Shown: positions 57,701-63,967 of the stretch, in pieces
Position numbering within the stretch: the first letter of the stretch is position 1
Layout: each line of letters starts with the position of its first letter
Assembly: GCA_052400625.1 (NCBI GenBank)
Contig: JBQTGH010000005.1
Reading direction: 5' to 3' (one strand)
DNA length: 64,000 nucleotides
Source: Thermophagus sp052400625
Lineage (GTDB): Bacteria; Bacteroidota; Bacteroidia; Bacteroidales; Marinilabiliaceae
Position numbers and translations under genes: made by a program
The notes under the pieces: generated by a model
The model's database searches: none
Told to the model about the DNA's origin: nothing
What the model saw: only the letters and a program-made list of their open reading frames with translations

Positions 57701-60276
57701 TATTCAAATTCAATTTCATCGGCCAGGTCGGGATGCAAATCAACAGTAAGGATATCTTCCGCGGTACAACTAGTACTAGGATCTGTATATTGATAAACCA
57801 GATCAAAACTACCACCACCTGTCAAATCAATAGCTAAATCCACATCAAGACTTGCTGTTCCATTACCGTTATCATTAAACCAAGGTCTTGTACCTCCCAC
57901 TATGGTCCAAACACCATTACTATTTTGTGGGATACTACCGATGGTAACAGCCCCATCACCATAACAATAATCGGTAGGATTTCCCTGAACATTAACATTC
58001 GGTTCGGGATTAACATCAAGGTCTTTTGTTATATTATTCTCACATCCTGTGGAAGTATTGGTAAAAGTATAGGTAATGGAATGTCGACCGACACCTGCCG
58101 TGACAGGATCAAAGAAATTACCAGACACTCCTGTACCCGAAAAATTACCACCGGTGTTTGGGGCATCCGGAATCAGCTCTACGTCTCCGCCATTAATACA
58201 AACATCATAATCTCCTCCATCAGGTTCAAAATCTACCGTAGGAAGAGGATTCACAATCACCTCAATCTGACGGGTGGCGGTACATCCAAATTCATTTTCG
58301 ATAGTAACATCGTAAGTTCTGGTGGTATTGGGATTAAATGAAACCGACTTAGTGGTCCCAAAAGCACTACCACTACTCCAAACATAGTCAAAGGGTCCAG
58401 ACGAATTGGAAACATTAACATCCAAAGTCACCTCACTTCCCACACATACACTGGTAGTTGAAGTCCCCGAAACAGTAGAAACAGGATTCGGACTTGCATC
58501 AAAGGTAAATACAGGAGCGGGACGAACAAAAAACTGGGTTTGCCCCACATCCATTACCGGGTCACAACCCGAAGCATCAGTAAGATTGGTTAACGTATAT
58601 ATAATATCTGTTGATGGGTCTACCGATACCGAATAGGTATTGAAGAAATAATTCGAAACAGAAATGACACTCCCATCCACATTGTTGATGATATCAAAAC
58701 TAAAAGGCTGGGTTCCTGTAAGGGTAACATTAATATTGAAATCAACGGAAGAACCTTCACATCGGCTATTGGGTGAGCTAGAGGTAATAACAGCAGTAGG
58801 AGGATCATATTCAACAATCACTGGTGTTCCGGACATAATGGTTGAACACCCCGCCGTTGATGAAGCCACCACACGATATGCCCCCTCAGAGATATTGACC
58901 CACGATAAAGCATTCCCATCACCGATTACCGGTGACCCCAAATCAGAAAACCCGGATCCGTCATTCCTTTGAAGCTGATATTGGATCGCCGACTCAGAAC
59001 CAGCAAGAGAAAGTTCAACACCAGTAGGAGTGGTTCCGGCACAATAGGAAGTTTGATTGGCCGAAAGAGTGAAAAATGAGGGTAATGCCTGAATCTCAAA
59101 CGAGCCGGGGATGGCAACAACGCAGTCATGTCGTTCGGCTTCTATGGTATAAGTTCCAGGTGTAGTTAAACCACCAAAAGTAATGGCCCCATTGTTCCCA
59201 TTTTTATAAGCACCGGTTCTGGAACCATCCCTCAACAAATAATATTGCACATCCGAACCTTCAGTATTATCAATTATAAGGTCGGTGCCCGGACATGCAG
59301 GGCTGGAAGAACTTATGGAAGGGGTAGTCGCAGGAGGCGTACTGATATAAAATGATCCTCCCATCTTAACTTCTCCATGACATCCCATTGCCACCACATA
59401 ATACTCTCCTGTTCCATCATTAACACCGGGAAAAATATGTGCCCCTCCATCGCCGGTCCATCGGGTACCGGACACTTCAGAGATGGAGCTACCATCATTA
59501 TAAACAATGTAATATTCAACGCCAACCTCAGAACTTAACAAAGTAATATCATTAAGCGATGCCGGATCGCATCCGTTAGTTCCGGTTACTGATTGAGCAG
59601 AAGGGTCGGGTAGCACAGAAAATGATAGAGGGGACGGCAAATCAGCAGGATCAACAGAGCAATTACTATTACCATAGGCCACCACCGAGGTAATTTCAAA
59701 AGTGGAATTAGAACTTAAAGTAAAATTTAACCGATGAGTGGTACCAGAACCACTGGCACTCAAAGTGTAACTACTTACGCCCAATGAGGTTTCATCCAGA
59801 TAAACATTCCAAATCCCCGAACCAATTAGAGTGATATCAATGGAAACCTCATCACCAACACATACACTTGACGGATCTATTGTTGATAAACTAACGGTGG
59901 GAGGAGAAGCGACAACTTGATAAGTTACATCATAGCCGGAGCCACCGTCGTAATGGATTTCATATTCTGAATAAACAGAGACATCAAAGCCGGAAAAGCT
60001 ATCACTCTCATTGTCTGCACCATCGGTTATCGTTATGGTTGTTTCACCACCAGGAGGTGTCGTAGAAGTAAGGGAGAAATTTCCCACTAACCTGTCTGCT
60101 CCTGAAACGCCCATTGCATCCAGCACATCTGCTCCGGTTAGGGTTCCGCCTGAACAAACGATTGGGTTCTGACCTGTAATATTCTCAACAGAAACGAAAA
60201 ATACAGTCAAAAGCAGAATGCTCTTGAGAAACAAAAAGGGAGAAAATATTTTAATTTTTTGTAAACCTTTCCTCAT
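42484..60276 (-). CDS. Giant SprB-like adhesin with T9SS type B sorting domain
   Basis: A 5930-residue surface protein, about 600 kDa. Order: signal peptide (about 1-36); PKD/Ig-like domains with paired Cys to about 1440; about 25 SprB repeats of about 88 residues (about 1445-3635; pattern VSCxGxxDGxIxVxxxGGxxxYxYxW); a PKD-like stretch (about 3640-4090); 19 tandem repeats of about 83 residues (about 4092-5665; AGxDxxxC, GxGxWxVxxGxGxF, NLxxGxNxxRWTI, CxxxDxVxIxN); two PKD domains with WDFGDGNSS; and a gliding-motility C-terminal domain (about 5835-5930) with PNAFKP, FNRWGQLIYES and YVWKV. It should be exported by T9SS, kept by the PorP/SprF protein encoded next, and used in adhesion or gliding. 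The whole 17.8 kb is one open frame; plus-strand frames within it are shadows. Confidence 0.95.
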   Translation of the reverse strand: MRKGLQKIKIFSPFLFLKSILLLTVFFVSVENITGQNPIVCSGGTLTGADVLDAMGVSGADRLVGNFSLTSTTPPGGETTITITDGADNESDSFSGFDVSVYSEYEIHYDGGSGYDVTYQVVASPPTVSLSTIDPSSVCVGDEVSIDITLIGSGIWNVYLDETSLGVSSYTLSASGSGTTHRLNFTLSSNSTFEITSVVAYGNSNCSVDPADLPSPLSFSVLPDPSAQSVTGTNGCDPASLNDITLLSSEVGVEYYIVYNDGSSISEVSGTRWTGDGGAHIFPGVNDGTGEYYVVAMGCHGEVKMGGSFYISTPPATTPSISSSSPACPGTDLIIDNTEGSDVQYYLLRDGSRTGAYKNGNNGAITFGGLTTPGTYTIEAERHDCVVAIPGSFEIQALPSFFTLSANQTSYCAGTTPTGVELSLAGSESAIQYQLQRNDGSGFSDLGSPVIGDGNALSWVNISEGAYRVVASSTAGCSTIMSGTPVIVEYDPPTAVITSSSPNSRCEGSSVDFNINVTLTGTQPFSFDIINNVDGSVISVSNYFFNTYSVSVDPSTDIIYTLTNLTDASGCDPVMDVGQTQFFVRPAPVFTFDASPNPVSTVSGTSTTSVCVGSEVTLDVNVSNSSGPFDYVWSSGSAFGTTKSVSFNPNTTRTYDVTIENEFGCTATRQIEVIVNPLPTVDFEPDGGDYDVCINGGDVELIPDAPNTGGNFSGTGVSGNFFDPVTAGVGRHSITYTFTNTSTGCENNITKDLDVNPEPNVNVQGNPTDYCYGDGAVTIGSIPQNSNGVWTIVGGTRPWFNDNGNGTASLDVDLAIDLTGGGSFDLVYQYTDPSTSCTAEDILTVDLHPDLADEIEFEYSLSTAGAGDPWNAFPAGDLTVCQTEAPINLRGIFDDTGAVIGDGHFSGPGVTDTGSGTAQFDPSVAGNGNHTITYTYTDPATTCSGTITHTVQIGTTLEFPGLNPLYCASDGPISVYGDEVPASGVSGTLAIFDNTNPASPSLIYSQANNSSANPFSFDPSAEGSGEYLFRFTYNDGLCDNIIEEVVTVAAAINASFTINAPSTQFCETQGPVELVPSQGGGTFSINTSSGGGVAGYYFNPSHPDVIPGNTYTITYTINTGSCTDSYSMNVSVISVPTLDISGLSGDYCDNDGGPFLIEPNNGGIAGAVYTFSTTLNAVGRSPLYYDDGSDTTHVASYTYTGASGDPLFFDPVQAGYGTYTITYTFDNTANTGCITSVSRTVTVHETPGVTFAGMADPVEYCQSDAPVTLQGSFVGGGFTGEGNFFGAGINNATPDDGVAEFDPSSVIPGDHPIQYVYYDPVTGCNSEKTKTFTVKETPAVYNVTPNSSTSAHPGHFCPGDNVEIGVDDSQDGVDYLLIRNGNIASPVETISGNASVGAITFSPVNVPGDYTVLAIWPSPSGCSQWMNGTVEVRENNVTASYTKQNVSCPGDTNGKITVSASGGSGPYWFYLYNDAALSSLVDDNNSGNFSGLSAQVYYVQIEDAIGCMLPAPVEVNISEPASGLSVTTDSSPSGCAGCTAGVDCEGEAWVTIADGTAFADLITYPSGYDVQWTDGSGSSVTATGDGTAIEKMPAGFYTVRVTDANGCWIEEVIEIESVPAITLTEVSRSHVSCHGAATGQLVVEAAGGDPAVEYQFSIDGVNWLNPDVAGGNQRTFAGLTAGTYNVFVRDLHYPRCEYQLGTAIVISEPSALSISEVVSSHSDVDCYGNATGQFEVVAAGGSGSFEYSLNGGAFGADKIFTGLMAGSYSVTVRDINGCTAALAMPVEITQPAQLSITNTSTTPVSCMSGNDGAIAITANGGDGNYVYSITAGPETRPNQTLNTFDLLPAGTYDVSVTDGNSCVATYSGIVVDEPSSAMALSATVIQNVLCRGGNSGALSVSASGGSGNYEFSIDGGTTWVTNNTNSYIFDNLVAGSYTIDVRDDNGCMANTSETISQPASVFSLSAAVDKDVTCYDGNDGEITVEGTGGSSSSGVNYVLYKNISGSWVMQATSSNGTGASHTFTGLSAGDYRVEAWDNSGAWNGDYCSDFVEVTVDQPSADIQINTININHVTTTGGNDGSVEIEILGGSGSYSSITWSGTEESTGNPVGGLVNNVYVQPNLVAGTYSVEVTDALGCTVTSDPIVVTDPDSPLGLSISTGEPGPCYNATNGTISLTATGGVTPYTSITLSRMGTVIAPTSSGSDFANYSNLGEGTYEAEVVDNAGTSYTETITFNLPDALNLNFAIDHDVTCAGASDGSITFSVTGGTPDASVTPNTYDYFIIPSVGGVISGTVDAGGDETVATLSAGTDYLLRIVDDLGCIVETTFDINEPDPITFDIDSENLSCYGSGDGEISVTNVDGGWGSNYSYAWEVYNGTGWDPYPSSGQATTPTVNNLPVGTYRVVVTGNLHGCTATSAGIQITQPEDLELILSGQKDITTCYGDNSGEVTLRVEGGSGPYDLTGSAAHLNWSGTGTFVATGLSAGINNFNVEDAHGCTATSSATIQEPNQLVVTGVDAKIECESDGSGGELELELSGGVVNGLGEYSYRIELIHQVTGNSLVWIRSSSTQPLVINDITGIPEGNYDLFITDANSSNPSGCIYTDVVSFSYIDIQAVVDHVSCFGASDGAIDITISGGSGNYTYQWNKDGEAAIYASNQDLSGLTSGSYVLTLTDVDRGCTLVRTYKVDNGKTLYLDASVIPVSCNGGANGAIIVDDVVNAVPPVAYYLDGVADIDNDGQWTGLTAGTYQVTAIDADGCEASGSFYVPQPLSIDFSLSTSLECSAGYSRSITLSGLTGGTAPYSFTWSGPGGFTQVSDEEISDITVGGTYSVTVTDHRNCSVTKSITVFGKPVLTALTTPVKCNGGSNGIINLTVSGGSANYTYSWDDPSSSVSQDLSGLLAGNYQVVVTDHSQICAVSGNPYTATLAVEVTEPAPFVIDSYISHVDCGGVTPNGEINITSISGGSGSYTLTWDASPYITQGDWHQTDLPGGEYTVVITDADGCSVTRSFTVDEPDPLSFILDVDPSNCLQENSITITSPSGGTGSYEYIWAGPGVDTSSSFLTTQTNLPGGEYTVTMVDVGNAHNCNISKSVTLSKPLNATHTVKSETCPGANNGAINLTVIGGVSPYTYSWSTSDGSGLSVTEEDQSGLSAGTYEVVITDSNPDGPCSITISDIEVEVANTISIGSDITHVRCFGASTGAININVTGGSGAYSYIWNGPDGFNSVNQNISGLKAGSYTVVVTDVIDGTSCSVTRTFAINEPATPIVVTDVSVDSVKCRGAATGAIDITVGGGTGPYSFQWTGPGIIPDPTLEDLNNIRSGDYNVVITDANGCILDYSGAYGTTINVPQPDEALSVALVHVDHVTTTGGDDGAIEVDVEGGTGSYTILWFDDSGNPVAGSDGLEVVNNLEAGTYRVYVEDEYGCSDEILNIVVTEPNALLELVISKRSVGKCNGDGNGEITVDMIGGTLPYQSITLYDGSGQVDQVTNQNNVVFSGLAAGDYEVSGIDANGVEVRKEVTLLQPTALQLNATVSQQVECYSATTGIIEISVGGGVADEIGGNYYVTLSGGPFGTADNYSPTSGEVFTFSNLPAGSYTVRVIDDSNVNEVNYDNDTFTDGYGDGLYNINTDCYLEQKIVIEQPEAELLLSTVTGSEELCEGELPMLQIITSNWDVAARPLEVQLSDGETYIVNSSPYQFQPNNVPAVGITQYTITGFVEQGTACNKGTASGTATVEVHPLPTATIFGDAELCLGESRDVAIELTGTSPWEVVISDGTNSWNQTFTGTFNLFTVTPAADASYEILSVSDVYCSNTGTGTANITVHELPEVTLSGNAEICEGQSTDLTFEFTAGTGPWTVTFTENGTPRTVGPIINNTFDLSVSPLVTTDYELVSLQDANGCQQSVSGSVRVTVRPFPEQPAPIVGNDIVCQGSIQTYSVDPVANATGYVWSLPTGATILSGDGTREIEVQFANDAVTGNISVYAQNNCGPGPNRTLQINVDERPLTIGAIAGPEDLCQGSTAISYSVTPVADASKYNWTVPTGFFIVSGQGTAKIVVELDPALDATIGDITVTPENNCGISDVTSTLEVEVHPLPQADAGGDQQVCGNTTTMSAADPSVINADWQGTWEVVSGYADIASPNDPNTSVSNISRGDVVLRWTVTNIASGSNGCSISDEVTLRNNQLTVIADAEKTLTCDATSNLYATPIPAYSNTSGRWSVESGSGIFDDATSPSTSIYDLAPGSNIIRWTITQNGCDSYAEVEIVNDQPDQAVIYDQDVIDLCSDDTILVANDPVEGIGVWTVEKGRATITPIGGNDYEVRLTNLARGENVIRWTITKNGHCSTFDEVVIRNNQLDVEAGDDFTTCQSTVQLMATEPPAGVVGYWTALDAASGSATFADGTSYQTEVSGLVNGDNRLRWTLYKNGCESSDEIVITSMAPTQATVGSEQRICKSDTVLSGNTPAAYEVGRWSVVQGSGDFVDVNDPKTRVTNVGLGVNIYRWTIFNGNCSSSADLKVINQQVVAFAGKDTVSCSRYILLDADPVPAGYSGLWTIEPGSGGAVFDGDAGNPNVGVQLAKGENILRWNVVHNQSGCSSSDVVNILVNTVDNVDAGGDQIINDGSGEATMQADLQDRATGVWSIISGGGDILDPTDPTTIIRNLVRGPNIFRWTVTIGNCSAYDEVQVTNGDVIEAETGPDIYTCSDEATMNANDPENAIGKWTLGRFGSGKFENERDPKTRVYDIGPGQNEFVWTISYGQGTSFSSDTIIVINNRPDDARAGANDYTCSESYTLLGNTPDAGMGSVSWKTVSGSGTLLTPDQPQTDVVGLSQGENRFVYTIEKGSGSRVCYSTDTVTIINGIATQAIAGEDQTLCTDSAKLEPNIPNHGTGEWRILDGAAEFDGNMARNIARGTNRFLWVISTEYCSSTDTVTIVNNTPSIPNAGRDIAVCEDSVVLSGSLDIYHTGEWSLISGSGTIEDPTRPDTKVTNLGVGENRFRWTITNGNCSDFDDVVISNDFKEAIIRYDASTPLCVDTTALEANNPSPGIGTWGIIGGSGSAEFVDPEDPYTVVRNLQQGENLLTWSITNGECTDVDTVRIVNNQPTTADAGDNAATCDNYVHLTANIPVVGTGSWTIRNGGGKFSALDNPSARVDSLKFGANIFRWTIEHEGCRSFDDVQIDYNTIQAEVGDSRTICSDTEILQGNSPLPGTGTWTVVGGTSQAYFDDINNPNTTVRNLRKGVNRLRWTINYKGCQTYEEVSITNAMPSTAYAGNTQPLCSDETVLDALEPEIGTGHWEVIAGSATIAGSDITNPKAAVSGLAKGENVLRWIVENGICRSSDEVLILNNLPSEPFAGGDIEVCEPNHDLRALTPEYGSGLWSIIEGGGYIADVTDPSTEIKNLVPGVTKLKWTVSQGQCTLSDTIVIENNTPTQANAGPDVADCKDWAQLDANPALYGTGEWYLVSGTGSFQNPGDESTLIENLGFGENILMWEIWNGTKCYSRDTVKIFNKVPEQSDAGNDKTICENYTTLNGNYPPDPAIGTWTVVSGAGTFDDPNSPSSIVSDIGFGENVFKWTISYDECKTESTVTVRSNKTDAYAGEDVVVYDPEAILNANNVGDLDAKWEIVGGTGDFEDATFFNTRVTGLSEGTNTFRWTISVDECDSYDDVSVEYRPTPDAGFITDVDEGCWPLTVNFINYSVDVQERNYHWDFGDGNSSGDQNPSHTFDVAGEFPVVLTVPGPDGTEGRYQKVIRVYDHPEAGFSVMPETVYVPGDEVRFFDLSTGAVRYLWDFGDGNSSEEAHPVHEYAQSGVYDVTLHVTNEHDCVDSVTVVDAVTAISQGFIKFPNAFKPRPDGGTDNRPNETNNIFKPVYRDVDEYHLQIFNRWGQLIYESRDVEEGWNGFYKGQLAPQAVYVWKVSGTFVNGREFRDTGTVLLVR
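43281..48003 (-). repeat. Nineteen tandem repeats of about 83 codons
   Basis: Protein-level tandem repeats in the C-terminal third of the giant adhesin. Each has a first Cys in the xxxCxxxxxL strand and a second in NGxCxxxDxV, probably forming a disulfide. Repeats 7 and 19 lack the first Cys and repeat 8 lacks the second. Nucleotide identity between units is low, so the array is old and not prone to recent slippage. Confidence 0.85.
49350..55944 (-). repeat. About 25 SprB repeats
   Basis: Codes for residues about 1445-3637 of the giant adhesin. Most units show VxCxGxxDGxIxVxxxGGxGxYxYxW, then a GLxxGxYxVxVxDxxGC strand pair. Two units replace the Cys segment by HVTTTGG (around 54070 and 50190), and the three-unit blocks that start at these points are alike, which suggests a past segmental duplication. 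Confidence 0.85.
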
Positions 60277-60852
60277 CCGCGTATATTATTTAATCCCTAT
60301 TACTGGGGTTAGTAAAACAGTAAACCTACATACTGAGCCGGCCCATATACAGAACCGTAGAATGGAAAAATAATATTTGTCAGAAGTGGATTATCCACAG
60401 AACCTTGGGTTAATTTAATAGGTTAAGCCTAAATAAACCTAAGAAGTAATCATCTAACAATTATCTTTTATTACACCGAAATCGTTGTTGCATACTAATT
60501 CTATCTCATCTAAAATAAATACTCGAAAAAACCTTTGAAAACTCCAACCTTGTTTTTTCCCGAACCCTCTAAATCACAAGAAGAATCATACTGTAAAATC
60601 ACCAGTTTTAACAAAAAACAAACAGTTTCCAAAGGGTTTTTACGGAAGAAGGTTCAAAAAGGTTGGGAAAAAGAAGAGAAAAAAAGAATAAACGTTAAAT
60701 TAACTTTAGGAATCAGAACAGAAAGGAAATATTACGCAGATATTTACACCTGCCATTTATTATGGCACCTATCCAACAAAGGATGCCCAGAAAAAAAAAG
60801 GCCCATACCGTCATCTCCCAAAGACAGGAAACAACGGTAATTGATGATCCAT
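60277..60852 (-). other. Upstream region of the giant adhesin gene
   Basis: About 575 bases between the adhesin gene start and the end of aroA (both on the minus strand). I find no exact TAnnTTTG box on the minus strand. A lysine-rich plus-strand frame (60535-60840) has no family resemblance and is probably not a gene. Adhesin expression must start somewhere here or by read-through from aroA. Confidence 0.5.
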
Positions 60853-62094
60853 TCACCGATAAATCATCGAAAATCCTGCTTTCTCCAAATCGTTCCAGAA
60901 ACCGGGATACGACTTAGTCACCACCGAAGGATTTTCAATTTGCACCTCCCCAACATAGAGTGATGCAGGTGCAAAAGCCATGGCCATTCGATGATCGTGA
61001 TAGGTGTTGATAATTGGCATGCCCGTGACAGGGTCCTTTTTACCATCCCATTTCAGATCATCAACATTATTGGTAGAAAAAACAAAACCCAGCTTTCGCG
61101 ATTCGGCAATTAGGGCATTAATTCGGTCGGTTTCTTTAATCTTCAAAGTATGTAGACCCGTAAAATGGAAGGAAACACCCATACAGGCACACGTAACGGC
61201 AAAGGTTTGTGCCAGATCGGGCTGATCGGTAAAATCATATTCAAAATGTTGGACACCACCTCCGATATTGGTCACCACTAAATCCTCTCCAACAAATTCA
61301 TGATTCACCCCTAATGGCTCAAACAACCCTGCCACCTTGGCATCTCCCTGCAAACTATTTTGGTCAAGCCCTCTTAAAATTATTTTTGTCCCAAGCCCAC
61401 TCAATGCAGCAATCTGGAACCAATACGAGGCAGCACTCCAGTCGGCTTCAACGCGCACTTGTCTGGGCGGTTTCATGGTTTGCTCTGGAACATGAATGAC
61501 GTTCTCTTCCCATTGGGCTTTAACCCCATATTGTTCCATTAATTTCAGAGTAAGCGCAATGTAAGGTTTGGAAGTAACATCACCGATGAGTTTCAACGTA
61601 ACACCATTGGTAATAACAGGAGCAATCATTAACAAAGCCGAAATATATTGACTACTGATATTCCCCGGCAATTCAAGTGTTTTCCCCTGCAAAGCACTAC
61701 CGAAAATACGTATCGGCGGGAAGCCTTCCTTTTCCAAATATTCAATTCTTGCGCCCAATTGACGCAAGGCATCCACTAAAACAGCGATGGGGCGTTCTTT
61801 CATCCGATTACTTCCGGTAATGACCCACTCCCCTACAATACGTGACAAAAAAGCAGTTAAAAACCGCATGGTGGTACCGGCAGCCCCCACATTAAAAAGG
61901 GAAGCATTGGAATGAAGGGCAGTATAAAGAGCCTTGGTATCATCACTATCGGAAAGATTTTTGACAGCCCGCGCATTGTAGGATAAAGCATTAAGGATCA
62001 GCAAACGATTACTGATACTTTTGGAAGAAGGCAACTCCACAACGACCGGCTTCTTCCCTCTGGGGGGTGTTATAATTATTGCATCCATGCTCAT
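60853..62094 (-). CDS. aroA: 3-phosphoshikimate 1-carboxyvinyltransferase (EPSP synthase)
   Basis: Sixth step of the shikimate pathway: joins shikimate 3-phosphate and phosphoenolpyruvate to form EPSP. It has 413 residues, a little short compared with the usual ~430. Visible motifs are LPSSKSISNRLLILNAL near residues 21-37 (phosphate binding) and the GAAGTTMRFLTAFLS segment near 69-83. LELPGNISSQYISALLMIAP lies in the central part, and the C-terminal domain has KIKETDRINAL and YHDHRMAMAFA. The start at 62094 (MSMDA) or the next Met two codons later are both possible. aroB lies upstream on the same strand. Confidence 0.95.
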   Translation of the reverse strand: MSMDAIIITPPRGKKPVVVELPSSKSISNRLLILNALSYNARAVKNLSDSDDTKALYTALHSNASLFNVGAAGTTMRFLTAFLSRIVGEWVITGSNRMKERPIAVLVDALRQLGARIEYLEKEGFPPIRIFGSALQGKTLELPGNISSQYISALLMIAPVITNGVTLKLIGDVTSKPYIALTLKLMEQYGVKAQWEENVIHVPEQTMKPPRQVRVEADWSAASYWFQIAALSGLGTKIILRGLDQNSLQGDAKVAGLFEPLGVNHEFVGEDLVVTNIGGGVQHFEYDFTDQPDLAQTFAVTCACMGVSFHFTGLHTLKIKETDRINALIAESRKLGFVFSTNNVDDLKWDGKKDPVTGMPIINTYHDHRMAMAFAPASLYVGEVQIENPSVVTKSYPGFWNDLEKAGFSMIYR

Positions 62095-62195
62095 TGATTA
62101 CTGATTGTCATAAAATTACATCCATTCCATTCGGCTATTAACCCGGATCAAATACCAATCGCTCCGGGAGTTCGGGTATGCATTCGTTTGGCATT

Positions 62196-63257
62196 TCACT
62201 TCTGAAAACCGATTGCTTCTTCAATCTCCTCTTTGCTGCAATCTACATCAATAACGGGTTTTCCTACTTCTTCCAGCAGGGTAAAATTAATTCTTTCTCC
62301 TTTGTTCTTCTTATCATGTCGCATCAGAGCATAGAGATCTTCAAAATCAGATGTCACAAATTGGTGATCTCCATACATATTGGTAATATAATCACTTACC
62401 TTTTTGCAAACATTGGAAGGGAATCCCAGCTTTTTCCCCGCAATTCGCAGCTCTGCAACCATTCCCCAAGCCACAGCAAAGCCATGAAGAACCGGCTTCT
62501 TTTTCTTCATGGAAAGGCTTTCGAAGGCATGCCCAATGGTATGCCCCAAATTCAAGGCTTTTCTCATACCACGTTCCAAGGGATCGCTTTCCACATAATG
62601 ATCTTTCACCAGCACAGATTCGGCAATCAATGGAGATAGTTTCTCTGAAGTAATGTCAGACAATCCCAGGCCAAGCAACTTTTCTAAGGTTTCAAGCTTA
62701 TCAATCAGCGCATGTTTAATCATTTCTGCATATCCGGACAGGAGGTTATCCCTGTCAAGTGTATTCAAAAAAGGCGCATACATTAAAACCATCTCTGCTT
62801 GCCTAAAGGCCCCTATTTCATTTTTAAAACCATTAAAATTGATCCCGGTCTTACCGCCCACTGAGGCATCCACCATCGACAAAAGTGTAGTAGGCATATT
62901 GATAAAAGAAATCCCCCTTTTGTAGGTAGCCGCTGCAAACCCACCCAGGTCGCAAGGCATTCCTCCACCCAGATTTATCAGCAGGGAATGACGAGTGGCT
63001 CCTCGCTCAGAAAGAAACTGCCATACCGATGATAAGGCTTCAGTGTTTTTAAAATCATCACCGGCTTTAATCGTGATGATTTGTTCCTCCGAAACGCGGT
63101 CCACCTTTTTTATAAAATCGAAACAGTGATGGCGGGTATGCTGATCGGTAAGTGTAAAAACTTTATCCGGAGATATCTTTTGGATTAGCAGATCCAAGTC
63201 TGTCACCGGATCCTCACAAAGTGCGACAGAAGCAGATTTCGCTGGTAATGGTTGCAT
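62196..63257 (-). CDS. aroB: 3-dehydroquinate synthase
   Basis: Second step of the shikimate pathway, an NAD+- and metal-dependent enzyme of 353 residues. Motifs: GGGMPCDLGGFAAATYKRGISFINMPTTLL near residues 97-126, then DASVGGKTGINF near 130-141, and the metal region LNLGHTIGHAFES near 235-247 with the His ligands. It precedes aroA by about 100 bases on the same strand, so the two are probably co-transcribed. Confidence 0.95.
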   Translation of the reverse strand: MQPLPAKSASVALCEDPVTDLDLLIQKISPDKVFTLTDQHTRHHCFDFIKKVDRVSEEQIITIKAGDDFKNTEALSSVWQFLSERGATRHSLLINLGGGMPCDLGGFAAATYKRGISFINMPTTLLSMVDASVGGKTGINFNGFKNEIGAFRQAEMVLMYAPFLNTLDRDNLLSGYAEMIKHALIDKLETLEKLLGLGLSDITSEKLSPLIAESVLVKDHYVESDPLERGMRKALNLGHTIGHAFESLSMKKKKPVLHGFAVAWGMVAELRIAGKKLGFPSNVCKKVSDYITNMYGDHQFVTSDFEDLYALMRHDKKNKGERINFTLLEEVGKPVIDVDCSKEEIEEAIGFQK

Positions 63258-63286
63258 GCTCAGTTAATATTATCGTGTAAATGTTG

Positions 63287-63294
63287 CAAAAATA
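63287..63294 (-). promoter_or_regulatory. Possible -7 promoter box for aroB
   Basis: Minus strand reads TATTTTTG, matching TAnnTTTG, 29 bases before the aroB start. It is arranged back to back with the plus-strand box at 63320-63327. Confidence 0.4.
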
Positions 63295-63319
63295 AGGTTT
63301 TTTATTGAGTCCGAACTTT

Positions 63320-63327
63320 TATCTTTG
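63320..63327 (+). promoter_or_regulatory. Possible -7 promoter box for the 63361 gene
   Basis: TATCTTTG matches TAnnTTTG and gives a leader of about 28 nt to the ATG at 63361. The -33 region is T-rich (GTTTTTTATTG) without an exact box. Confidence 0.45.
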
Positions 63328-63360
63328 TTCAGCGTAAAGGCAAAACAAAATATTACCGAT

Positions 63361-63825
63361 ATGATTTCAAACAAAAAACAATCGTCCAGGGCCTTGCTTT
63401 TATTCACAGGGATATGGGCAGCATTGCTTATTCTGTTTGCTCTTTCCTTTTCAGAAGTAATAACGATTCCGGTATGGTCGCAGCTGGCAATATTGGGGTT
63501 AATAGCAATTTCAGGTTCTTTCTTTTATCTGGGAGGTTTTTTTTACATTCAAATAGAAGTTGAGAACAACAAAAACCTGATGGTAAAACATTATAATCTT
63601 TTCCCCATAGGAAGAAAGTTTAAAGCCTTCAAAATCCCGTTACAACAAGTTCATCGACATGAAATCAAAGGTCAATTATGGGGACTTATCCACTGGCTCA
63701 CCATCTATCAGAAAATGAAGGGTGGTATTGCCAAATATCCCGCTGTAGGTTTATCTGCGACATCGAAAAAAGAGCGAACGGAAATTAACAATTATCTTTC
63801 CAGTCTTGAAGGACGGTCAAAGTAG
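63361..63825 (+). CDS. Hypothetical membrane protein, 2 TM segments
   Basis: A 154-residue protein from the ATG at 63361 (MISNKKQSSRALLLF); an in-frame TTG at 63325 would add 12 residues and overlaps the proposed promoter. Two hydrophobic segments at about residues 13-34 and 42-64 are followed by a cytoplasmic domain of about 90 residues that looks like the bacterial PH-like fold (YNLFPIGRKFKAFKIPLQQVHRHEIKG). No specific family is recognised. It is divergent from aroB. Confidence 0.75.
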   Translation: MISNKKQSSRALLLFTGIWAALLILFALSFSEVITIPVWSQLAILGLIAISGSFFYLGGFFYIQIEVENNKNLMVKHYNLFPIGRKFKAFKIPLQQVHRHEIKGQLWGLIHWLTIYQKMKGGIAKYPAVGLSATSKKERTEINNYLSSLEGRSK

Positions 63826-63967
63826 TTAGTTTTTAATGCGCCACTCTTACAATCTGGTTGGCAACAAGTTTCAGCAAATCTATTCAAGCTAAGTGATTTG
63901 AGGGACTGGTGGATTGGATAAACCTTGTGATATCTTTATAATGAATTCCCAAATTACAGGATAAAAT

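Noticed and set aside
60535..60840. A 101-codon plus-strand frame upstream of the giant adhesin gene
   Set aside because: It begins with TTG, is very Lys-rich from A-tracts, and has no family resemblance or promoter box. It is probably not translated.
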